The notes under the pieces are model-generated. The model was not told the DNA's origin. It searched no databases and saw only the letters and a list, made by a program, of their open reading frames with translations. This document shows, piece by piece, positions 1 to 6,334 of a stretch of DNA of 8,397 nucleotides. This stretch comes from JAIVJN01 sp036732565 (lineage in GTDB: Bacteria > Acidobacteriota > Vicinamibacteria > Vicinamibacterales > UBA2999): NCBI GenBank assembly GCA_036732565.1, contig DAINCF010000308.1, forward strand, positions 1 through 8,397, read 5' to 3'. Made by a program: the position numbers and the translations under genes. Numbering within the stretch: position 1 is the stretch's first letter; every line of letters starts with the position of its first letter.

Positions 1-468
1 GACACGCCGCCACGCCTGGCGACCGTGGCGGCGAGCGCGCTCGTGCGAGGCGCGGTGGAGCCGCTGCGCTTGCAGGTGGAGGCGAAGGGCATCGGGCTTG
101 CCGTCGACGTGCCGCCGGACCTGGGGCCGGTCATGGCGGACCGCGGACAGATCGAGCGCGTGCTCGCGAACCTCGTCACCAACGCCGCGCGCGCCACCGC
201 GACGAGCGGAGAGATCTCGGTGAACGCCAGTCGTCGAGCCGGGCAGGTCGCGATCTCCGTCACCGACACCGGCACCGGCATTCCGCCGGAGTATCTGCGC
301 CGCATCTTCGAGCCGTTCACGCAGGTGCCTGGTGTCCCCGTTGGCGGCGCGGGGCTCGGGCTGGCCATCTCCAAGCGCATCATCGAAGCGCACGGCGGTC
401 AGATGACAGTGCACTCCACGCCGGGCGAGGGATCGGTCTTCACGTTCACGCTCCCGAGCGCTACGTAG
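1..468 (+). CDS. Sensor histidine kinase, C-terminal ATP-binding domain (5' truncated)
   Basis: The frame is open from base 1 and ends at TAG 466-468, giving 155 residues of a longer protein whose start lies outside the window. The visible part is a complete HATPase_c (GHKL) domain, which binds ATP and phosphorylates the conserved histidine of the upstream DHp domain. Numbered from base 1, the N box is near residues 57-65 (NLVTNAARA), the G1 box at 89-95 (DTGTGIP), the F box at 102-108 (IFEPFTQ), the G2 box at 116-121 (GAGLGL), and a final strand at 140-152 (TPGEGSVFTFTLP). The DHp helix, sensor and any membrane segments are not visible, so the signal and response regulator are unknown. No receiver domain follows, because the protein ends right after the kinase domain. 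The gene is convergent with hsdR, 16 bp between stops. It is much richer in GC than the genes that follow and is probably resident chromosome rather than part of the defence locus. Confidence 0.95.
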   Translation, partial: DTPPRLATVAASALVRGAVEPLRLQVEAKGIGLAVDVPPDLGPVMADRGQIERVLANLVTNAARATATSGEISVNASRRAGQVAISVTDTGTGIPPEYLRRIFEPFTQVPGVPVGGAGLGLAISKRIIEAHGGQMTVHSTPGEGSVFTFTLPSAT

Positions 469-470
469 CG
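459..470. repeat. 12-bp perfect palindrome over the kinase stop codon
   Basis: CGCTACGTAGCG is perfectly self-complementary and covers the TAG of the kinase gene, just before the 16-bp gap to the convergent hsdR stop. It has no loop and no T-run on either side, so it is a poor intrinsic terminator. It may help end transcription between the convergent genes, or it may be chance. Confidence 0.3.
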
Positions 471-484
471 TGAAGGCAAGAGCG

Positions 485-3400
485 CTAGGCTGCCGCTCGC
501 TCGCGAATGTCGCGCAAGACGTCGACCAGAGCATCCACTTCGTCGGACGTAAACAGCCCTTCCGGCCCGCGTGGCGTGATGTCGATGAACGGCGACTGAT
601 AGAGAATCGCCGGGTCCATGACGCCGCGTTCAGTAAGGTGGTCGATGACCAGATTGATGAACTCCACCTGGTTGGCGGTGGCGGTGGTCCCGACGAGAAA
701 GCGACCGAACGCCTGCTTCGCGGCCTCGCGATCGAGACCCACGAGTGATCGCACAAAAATGCCGAGCCCATCCGCCTCGGCCTTTGCCCGGCCGAGATCT
801 TCCGGGCTCCCGACGCCCGCCTCCAGCAACAGACGTTCGAGATCGGCGAGGTCAGCGGCCGCCAACGGCTGATTCCACCGCAGCTTGTGGATGACTGGAT
901 GGTCCTCTCTTCCTCGTAAGAATTGGCGGGCCTTCGCGCGAAACCGTTCGAAGTCCGTGCCCGTTCCAACGCCGGGCAAGTCGATGTGAACCTCGCCCCC
1001 GAGTTGGTCTTCGAAGTTGGTGAAGACCGGCTGTCGTCTTGCCTTTTCAATCAGCTTCACCAGCGTGCGGAGCTTCCGGCGCACTGTCTCCAGCATCGAG
1101 AGCGTGACGTCCTGCCAATACTCGTCGCTATGAAGGTCCTGGATGAGAGGCAGCCGATCTCGAATCATTGGGATGTTGCTCTTCTCCTCGAGCAATCCCG
1201 CGATGGCCTTCACCTGGTCACGCAGCCGCTCGAATGCCGGTTCGGCACGCAAGCGGGCGAGCTGCAGCCGGAGGATGAGCAGGTCGAACCGCTTGGCCTC
1301 TTCGTCATCGTCAACAACCTGACTCGGGAGTCCCGCGATCTCGTCCGCAAGCGTGAAGACGTCTGCGTCGCTCAATCTGAACCACGCCTCCGGCTTGGCG
1401 AAGCGCTCCACGAGCCGGCGCCGCGGGCGCACGATGAAGTTGTCTGGGTTCATCGCGGCGATGTGGTCGCGCAACGTCTCGGCGAGGTCGTATCTCAGCT
1501 CCGCGTCGGTCGTGGGATCGCCGAACGGCGGCGAGACCTCGCGAACACGAGTTGCGGCGTTCGGCTCCTCTGCCGCTTCGTTCGTGTCGAGCTCGCGGAC
1601 GATCTCGAGACGTGAGATGAAGAGCCGCGCTCCAAGGGATGCGCCTGCCGCTCCGTCCGAGGTAGTGGGGTTCTGACTGAAGAATTCGAGATTCTGACAG
1701 TAGTCGAAGATATAGAAGAACTTCTTCTCCTGCCCGAGGCCAAACAGGTCCGGTCGAAGCCGCGTGCCGCGCCCGACCATCTGCCAGAATTTGGTCTTCG
1801 ATCGCACCAGCTTGAAGAAGACTAGGTTAACGATTTCCGGCACGTCGATCCCGGTGTCCAGCATGTCGACCGAGATGGCGATGTGCGGCGTTCTGTCGGG
1901 ATGTGAGAAGGCATCGATCAAGCTCTGAGCGTACGGGACCTTGAATGCGATCACCTGCGCAAAGTGCCCCGCGTACTGCGGGTAGTGCACGTTGAAGCGG
2001 CTGGCGATGTAGAGCGCGTGGTCGTAGTTCTTGGCGAAGACTATCGTCTTGCCGAGGCGATCGCCTCCCGCTACGGTCTGCCCGCGGGTCATGAGATGAG
2101 CGAGGACCTTGTCGACGGTGTCGGCGTTGAACAGCCACTTGTTGACCGCCTCAGCCTCTACGCGGTCGGGAATCTGACCGTCTTCATTCCATTCCAGCGC
2201 ATCCCAGCGCTCCTTGTCGTCCTCGGCCAGGTCGTCGTAGCGGATGCCCTCTCGCGGGAACTTGAGCGGCACCGACACGGCCCGTGGCGGAACGAGGAAC
2301 CCATCGCGTACGGCGTCCTCGAGCTCATAGTTGTCCGTGGGGACGCCTGATTCGAGATCGAAGAGGTCATACGTGTTCCGATCGACCTCATCTTTCGGAG
2401 TGGCCGTCAGGCCCACGAGCAGCGAGTCGAAGTACTCGAAGATGGCGCGGTACTTCTGGTAGACGGAGCGATGCGCCTCGTCGATGATGACGAGGTCGAA
2501 GTGCCCGGGCCCGAAGCGTCGCTGCCCGTCGACCGTCTCGTCGATCAGCCCCATCATTGTCGGGTAGGTCGACACGTAGACGCGACCGTCCGCGTCCTTC
2601 TCGGTGACGAGATTCACCGGCGAAGACGAGGGCAGGTGGGCTTTAAAGGCGTTCACCGCCTGCTTGACGAGGGCCACACGGTCCGCCAGGAAGAGGACGC
2701 GCTTCGCCCAGTTGCAGCGCATCAGCAGGTCGCACAACGCCACCACTGTGCGCGTCTTGCCGGCGCCAGTCGCCATCACTACCAATGCCTTGCGATCGCG
2801 GTCCCGCTCGAAGGTTTCGGCGATGCGTCGAATCGCGCGGGTCTGGTAGAAGCGCTCGACGATGCGATCGTCGATCTCGGCGGTCGCCAATGACAGCCGG
2901 CTGGTGCGGCGTTGAATTGCCAGTTCCAGTTCGTCCTTCTTCAAGAAGCCCTGCACGGAACGTGGCGGGTATAGTGCGTCATCCCACAGCCAGTGCTCGT
3001 AGCCATTCGAGTAGAAGATGATCGGGCGCTGGCCGAACTGGCGTTCGAGGCAATCGGCGTACAGCTTGGCTTGCTGCTGCCCGACGCGGGCGTCGCGCCT
3101 GGTGCGCTTCGCCTCCACCAGCGCCAGCGGCCGGTTGTCATCACCCCACAGCACATAGTCCACGAAGCCCTTACCGCCGGCGTTGGGCATGCCGGAGACT
3201 TCGAGCTCTCGGTCGCGCGGATGGGTCAGGCCCCATCCCGCCTCGCGCAGGAGCAGGTCGATGAAGTAGTCGCGCGTTTCGGCTTCGGAGTAGTCGTGCG
3301 TGTCGGGTACCGACGCACTGGCCTGCTTCGCCTCCGCCACTTCCGCCCGCAGGCGTTTCAGCTCCTCGTCGAGCGCGCTCTTGTCGGCCAGCAGTGTGGC

Positions 3401-3907
3401 CAGCTTTTCGTCGCGGTCGTGCAGCTCCGCTTCCAACTGTTTCAAATGATCGGGGGATTGCTTGGGTGTTGCGGGTTGCGGTCTGGGCAGCGCCTCCGGA
3501 TCGAACGTCAGGCTCGCCGCCGGCTTTGCGGACCGGGCGTAGGTGCGAGCCAGCCAATAGCTCACGTGAAAGAGCTCGCGCAGCGCGGTGATGGCGTCGA
3601 GCTGCTGGATCGGTCGCTGGCTGTGGACCGCTTCGTTGCCGATCCGCGCAATGAGTCTGGCCTTGGTGAACACCGCCTCACCGGCAGTGGTCTTGAATGT
3701 GGGCTCGTGAATCAGCGCGCTGAGGTTGTCCTGGTAGGGGAGGCGCAGCGCCGGATCGTGTTTGTAGATCCAGGCGACTGACAGCTCGAGGCAGCGGCGG
3801 GTGTAGAAGCACGACGCGCGGGCGTCTGCATGCGCCAACCGCTCGGCCCGCCGAGCCGCCTCGAACAAGGACGGCCATTCCTGCTGCAGGAAGGTGAAAT
3901 GGCTCAA
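485..3907 (-). CDS. hsdR: Type I restriction enzyme, R (restriction/translocation) subunit
   Basis: This is a 1140-residue subunit that, bound to HsdM and HsdS, uses ATP to pull in unmodified DNA and cleave it. In order: a DUF4145-like helical domain (about 1-130); a proline-rich linker and coiled coil (about 151-197); a PD-(D/E)XK nuclease with D250 and the E265-A-K267 pair; an SF2 motor with Walker A ATGAGKT (379-385), DEAH (476-479), LTATP (500-504), motif V DTGIDVP (684-690) and motif VI QMVGRGTRLR (709-718); and a C-terminal region like the EcoEI-type R C-terminal domain (about 790-1135). All key catalytic residues are present, so it looks functional. The start is TTG at 3907. No in-frame ATG lies nearby upstream, and the next Met is residue 240, inside the nuclease domain. 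The N-terminus MSHFTFLQQEWPSLF matches how I remember this family beginning. No good Shine-Dalgarno is visible. hsdR is on the hsdMS strand but separated by 1263 bp holding two opposing genes, so it probably has its own promoter. Confidence 0.96.
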   Translation of the reverse strand: MSHFTFLQQEWPSLFEAARRAERLAHADARASCFYTRRCLELSVAWIYKHDPALRLPYQDNLSALIHEPTFKTTAGEAVFTKARLIARIGNEAVHSQRPIQQLDAITALRELFHVSYWLARTYARSAKPAASLTFDPEALPRPQPATPKQSPDHLKQLEAELHDRDEKLATLLADKSALDEELKRLRAEVAEAKQASASVPDTHDYSEAETRDYFIDLLLREAGWGLTHPRDRELEVSGMPNAGGKGFVDYVLWGDDNRPLALVEAKRTRRDARVGQQQAKLYADCLERQFGQRPIIFYSNGYEHWLWDDALYPPRSVQGFLKKDELELAIQRRTSRLSLATAEIDDRIVERFYQTRAIRRIAETFERDRDRKALVVMATGAGKTRTVVALCDLLMRCNWAKRVLFLADRVALVKQAVNAFKAHLPSSSPVNLVTEKDADGRVYVSTYPTMMGLIDETVDGQRRFGPGHFDLVIIDEAHRSVYQKYRAIFEYFDSLLVGLTATPKDEVDRNTYDLFDLESGVPTDNYELEDAVRDGFLVPPRAVSVPLKFPREGIRYDDLAEDDKERWDALEWNEDGQIPDRVEAEAVNKWLFNADTVDKVLAHLMTRGQTVAGGDRLGKTIVFAKNYDHALYIASRFNVHYPQYAGHFAQVIAFKVPYAQSLIDAFSHPDRTPHIAISVDMLDTGIDVPEIVNLVFFKLVRSKTKFWQMVGRGTRLRPDLFGLGQEKKFFYIFDYCQNLEFFSQNPTTSDGAAGASLGARLFISRLEIVRELDTNEAAEEPNAATRVREVSPPFGDPTTDAELRYDLAETLRDHIAAMNPDNFIVRPRRRLVERFAKPEAWFRLSDADVFTLADEIAGLPSQVVDDDEEAKRFDLLILRLQLARLRAEPAFERLRDQVKAIAGLLEEKSNIPMIRDRLPLIQDLHSDEYWQDVTLSMLETVRRKLRTLVKLIEKARRQPVFTNFEDQLGGEVHIDLPGVGTGTDFERFRAKARQFLRGREDHPVIHKLRWNQPLAAADLADLERLLLEAGVGSPEDLGRAKAEADGLGIFVRSLVGLDREAAKQAFGRFLVGTTATANQVEFINLVIDHLTERGVMDPAILYQSPFIDITPRGPEGLFTSDEVDALVDVLRDIRERAAA

Positions 3908-3929
3908 ACCCGTGAATCTTAAACCAGGG

Positions 3930-3958
3930 GCGAAGGCGATCTATGGGCCGGCTTTCGC
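3930..3958. repeat. Imperfect inverted repeat in the hsdR/DUF433-gene divergent region (candidate operator)
   Basis: Arms GCGAAGGC (3930-3937) and GCTTTCGC (3951-3958) pair over 8 bp with one G-T mismatch around a 13-bp spacer. Their centres are 21 bp apart, about two helical turns, as expected for a dimeric regulator. It lies just upstream of hsdR and of the candidate promoter for the DUF433 gene, whose product has a helix-turn-helix. Operator function is inferred. Confidence 0.3.
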
Positions 3959-3981
3959 AGCTTGACGCAGTTTTTGCCCAG

Positions 3982-4010
3982 TTGTCGGAGCGATGGCGGG
4001 CGGGTAGGAT
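3982..4010 (+). promoter_or_regulatory. Candidate sigma-70-type promoter for the DUF433/PIN-like pair
   Basis: TTGTCG (3982-3987) and TAGGAT (4005-4010) are separated by exactly 17 bp; each matches four of six consensus bases. Seven bases past the -10 hexamer is 4017, the GTG start codon, so the transcript could be leaderless. The AGGA inside the -10 hexamer could instead be the Shine-Dalgarno of a longer transcript, for example one using TTGACG at 3962-3967, though no good -10 goes with that hexamer. Confidence 0.4.
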
Positions 4011-4016
4011 GGGTTC

Positions 4017-4772
4017 GTGGCGGTGAAGACACTTCGGAACCTGGAGCAGCTGTACAAGGGCCGAGAGGTCCTCGAATTACCCCTCTATGGCATTTTCGAG
4101 GCCTCGAGATATCTCCAGATCCCCGAGAACACGTTACGGTCCTGGGTTGCGGGTCGCGTCTATGCGTTGCGCTCGGGTCATACTCGCCGCTCCACCGCCA
4201 TCATCGAGATGCCGGATCCTCACAAGGGACGGTTGTCGTTCACGAACCTGGCCGAAGCCCATGTTCTCGATGCCTTGAGGCGTCAGTACCACGTGGAGCT
4301 GCCGCAGATTCGACGGGCAGTGACCTATCTTCGACAGCAATTCAAGACGTCGCATCCACTGGTCCACCACCAGATGCTGACGGATGGCCGGCACCTCCTC
4401 ATAGAGGCGGCGGGCCTCGAGAATGTGATCAACGCCTCCAAGCATGGGCAGATGGCGATGCGAGATCTCATCGCGCTCCATCTCCAGCGCGTCGAGTGGG
4501 ACGAGAACGGGTTGATTGCGCGGCTGTATCCGTTCACTCGGGATTCCCGAACACTCACTGCGGGTGACGTCCCACCGCGCGTTGTGACGATGGATCCGCG
4601 GATTGCGTTCGGCCGACCGGCATTGAAGTCGTCGGGGGTTCCGACGGCAGTCATCGCGGACCGGTACAAGGCGGGCGAGTCGATCGCGGACCTCGCCGAT
4701 GATTATGGCGAGACGCCGTCGAACATCGAAGAAGCCGTCCGCTGCGAGCTCCGCTCAGCAAGGGCCGCCTGA
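4017..4772 (+). CDS. DUF433 protein with N-terminal MerR-like helix-turn-helix (putative antitoxin/regulator)
   Basis: The gene encodes 251 residues. Residues about 22-50 resemble a MerR-type helix-turn-helix with wing: GIFEASRYLQIPENTLRSWV, then GRVYAL. Residues about 188-246 are a DUF433 domain: DPRIAFGRPAL, a short turn with GVPTAVIADRYKAGESI, then ADLADDYGETPSNIEEAV. DUF433 proteins are commonly found beside PIN-like (DUF5615) genes and are treated as antitoxins, and exactly such a gene follows. The middle (about 72-185) is helical-looking and I do not recognise it. The start is GTG at 4017: an in-frame TAG at 4005-4007 blocks any earlier start, and AGGA lies just upstream. The reading frame overlaps the next gene by 74 nt, which suggests translational coupling. 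Inferred role: DNA-binding autoregulator and neutraliser of its partner, possibly also acting on the divergent hsdR promoter. The domain call is firm; the biological role is not proven by sequence. Confidence 0.85.
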   Translation: MAVKTLRNLEQLYKGREVLELPLYGIFEASRYLQIPENTLRSWVAGRVYALRSGHTRRSTAIIEMPDPHKGRLSFTNLAEAHVLDALRRQYHVELPQIRRAVTYLRQQFKTSHPLVHHQMLTDGRHLLIEAAGLENVINASKHGQMAMRDLIALHLQRVEWDENGLIARLYPFTRDSRTLTAGDVPPRVVTMDPRIAFGRPALKSSGVPTAVIADRYKAGESIADLADDYGETPSNIEEAVRCELRSARAA

Positions 4773-5169
4773 GCCTCTTGTTTTCTTCGTCGACCGTTCG
4801 ATAGGACGACGGACGGTTCCCGAGGCGTTGCGCGCTGCGGGGCTCGACGTCAGAGTTCATGACGACCTGTTTCCTCAGGCAACGACCGACGTGGTCTGGC
4901 TTCGCGAGGCCGGTGTCAACCGCTGGGTCGTGATCACGCGCGACGATCGCATTCGCTACAACCAGGTCGAAAAACAGGCCGTCCTCGCGGCTCACTTGCG
5001 ACTCTTCAGCATCACGTCGTCGTCAATCAGCGGGCCGGAGACGGCGGCCCTGATTCTGTCTGCGCTCGGCGGGATCACGCGCCTGTGTCGCAAGCACGCG
5101 CGCGACGGGTTCATCGCGACGATCTCGCGCGGCCCGGAGTTGAAGATCATCGAGATGGGCCGAAGGTGA
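4699..5169 (+). CDS. PIN-like domain protein (DUF5615/Mut7-C-like), putative toxin partner
   Basis: This 156-residue protein has a basic, disordered-looking tail (about 1-27, RRRRTSKK) followed by a PIN-like fold. The core begins PLVFFVDRSIG (D32) and carries further acidic positions at D55/D56 (VHDD), D64 and D82/D83 in WVVITRDDRIRY, the pattern expected of PIN-like ribonucleases that hold a metal ion. The C-terminus is a helix and strand (RLCRKHARDGFIATISR). Two in-frame ATGs compete: 4699, with a weak GCGGA eight bases upstream, and 4705, giving 154 residues beginning MARRRR. The domain itself starts later, so either keeps it whole. The first 74 nt overlap the DUF433 gene in another frame, which points to coupled synthesis. 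Its stop is one base from the convergent hsdS stop. The inferred role is RNA cleavage held in check by the DUF433 protein. Nuclease activity is not established by sequence, and many DUF5615-type proteins remain uncharacterised. Confidence 0.82.
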   Translation: MIMARRRRTSKKPSAASSAQQGPPEPLVFFVDRSIGRRTVPEALRAAGLDVRVHDDLFPQATTDVVWLREAGVNRWVVITRDDRIRYNQVEKQAVLAAHLRLFSITSSSISGPETAALILSALGGITRLCRKHARDGFIATISRGPELKIIEMGRR

Positions 5170-5182
5170 GCTACAGCTCGCC
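5165..5182. terminator. Hairpin at the convergent stop codons (possible weak bidirectional terminator)
   Basis: GGTGAGC (5165-5171) pairs with GCTCGCC (5176-5182), with one T-G wobble, around TACA. It covers both the TGA of the PIN-like gene and the TAG of hsdS. There is no T-run on either strand, so it is not a canonical intrinsic terminator. It may only reduce read-through between the two convergent transcripts. Confidence 0.3.
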
Positions 5183-6334
5183 GCGGAAGGCGCGGTGCTG
5201 GAGGGAGGCGAAGAGCGCGTCAAGGTGGGAGAGAGATGCCCGATTGACAGCTTTCAGTTTGTCCAGCAGGCCGATCCTACGAGAGAAGTCGCGCTGAAGC
5301 GCCAGCGACGGGTACGGCACTCTAAACTTGACGATGGCTCCAATGTTCACATGAGGCGATGCTGATCCATCCAGAACGCGCGTCGCTTGTCGATAGGCCG
5401 CCGCGCTGGAGAGAAACGCCCAGACGAATTCGCTGCTTGTTGCTGACACCTTCGGTCGGAACAGCATCATCCGTTGGCCGAGGCAAACGGTGGTTTGATC
5501 GGTAATTCGTGCTGCGTTACCGAATCGTGCCCCCTCGCGACAATAGATCACATCGCCGCGTTGCGGACTGCCGCGTTTGATTCGCGTCTCATATTCCCGC
5601 TGTTCAACATACCGGGCGTCATCAAGCCACAATTCACCCTCCTGAATGTCGGAACTCCGCACACAACGGTACGGGGTTTGGTTGGCGGCGTAATTTGGCG
5701 TCGAGTGTGGGCAGTCGATAACCGCATCGCAAAGATCGCCGAGTGCCACCGATCGGCCGGACGGATCTCGAGCAGGATGTGCGAGGAGGTCTAAGTAAAG
5801 GGACTGAGCGAGGCCATGAAGCTCATTCAGGACTGCTCGGCGCCTGGCGCGCAGCGCGTCCGCCTGGTCCAGCAGCTTAGCGACCCTTTTCTGTTCCATG
5901 ACCGGCGGAAGTGGCATTTTGAATGCTGCCAACGACGATGGGCTGAGTCGCGGTAGATTGACACCGACAGCGAGAGAGGTGGCGGACTTGATCATTGAAG
6001 GCTGGCGAAGGTAGTGAAACAAGTAGCGACGGTCTACCCTCGGCCCGGGTCGAATGGGGAGGATGTCAGTACTGCAGACTCCGGCGAAGTCGGGGCACGC
6101 AATCTTGGCGAGGTAGGGTCGCAACTTGCCATAGAGGACGTGATCGCTACTGAACTCGAACTTGGCGCTCGCGAGTGCTCCTTGGCTCACTCGAGTGGGT
6201 TCGGCAAGTGTCCCGCTGCTGTCAATGTGCTCGAGGCCGACGTAAGATGTGCCAGCACGGATGTCGCGTGGCTGTACTACGCGTCGGTCGATTTGTGCAA
6301 CCTCGCCGAGAGCAACACTTGACCATCGGCTCAT
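5171..6334 (-). CDS. hsdS: Type I restriction-modification specificity subunit S
   Basis: The gene encodes 387 residues, a normal length for HsdS, which reads the split target sequence and seats HsdM and HsdR on it. The two-half layout is clear. TRD1 opens with SSVALGEV (5-12) and includes YVGLEHID (31-38) and VLYGKLRPYLAK (66-77). The central conserved helix is about 145-183 (EQKRVAKLLDQADALRARRR). TRD2 opens with the matching RSVALGDL (194-201) and includes CPHSTP (208-213), GDVIYCREGARFGN (260-273) and SPHVNIGAIVKF (326-337). The C-terminal helix is about 346-380, ending HRAFRGEL. The two TRDs differ, so the target is expected to be asymmetric and bipartite; its bases cannot be read from sequence. 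ATG at 6334 overlaps the hsdM stop as ATGA, implying coupled translation. Two 60-base samples are 52-53% GC, lower than the sampled hsdM and kinase segments, as is common for frequently exchanged specificity genes. Confidence 0.96.
   Translation of the reverse strand: MSRWSSVALGEVAQIDRRVVQPRDIRAGTSYVGLEHIDSSGTLAEPTRVSQGALASAKFEFSSDHVLYGKLRPYLAKIACPDFAGVCSTDILPIRPGPRVDRRYLFHYLRQPSMIKSATSLAVGVNLPRLSPSSLAAFKMPLPPVMEQKRVAKLLDQADALRARRRAVLNELHGLAQSLYLDLLAHPARDPSGRSVALGDLCDAVIDCPHSTPNYAANQTPYRCVRSSDIQEGELWLDDARYVEQREYETRIKRGSPQRGDVIYCREGARFGNAARITDQTTVCLGQRMMLFRPKVSATSSEFVWAFLSSAAAYRQATRVLDGSASPHVNIGAIVKFRVPYPSLALQRDFSRRIGLLDKLKAVNRASLSHLDALFASLQHRAFRGEL

Noticed and set aside
456..487. 8-bp direct repeat GAGCGCTA at 456-463 and 480-487, one copy at the end of each convergent gene, considered as an insertion footprint.
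   Set aside because: Only 16 bp separate the copies, nothing mobile lies between them, and 8-bp GC-rich repeats arise by chance.
2993..3781. Long plus-strand open frame (262 codons) opposite the 5' half of hsdR; similar ones at 923-1615 and 2471-2893.
   Set aside because: hsdR has all its motifs in the minus-strand frame. The plus-strand translations show no recognisable domain and are typical antisense shadows in GC-rich coding DNA.
3962..4567. TTG-started frame of about 200 codons overlapping the DUF433 gene in another frame.
   Set aside because: Its translation looks like frame-shifted coding sequence with no domain, while the 4017 frame contains clear helix-turn-helix and DUF433 motifs.
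5171..6334. Possible phase-variable or inverting hsdS (repeats between the two halves or a second partial hsdS).
   Set aside because: The halves share only short protein similarity (SVALG at each TRD start). I saw no long nucleotide inverted repeats, no second hsdS fragment and no recombinase in the window.
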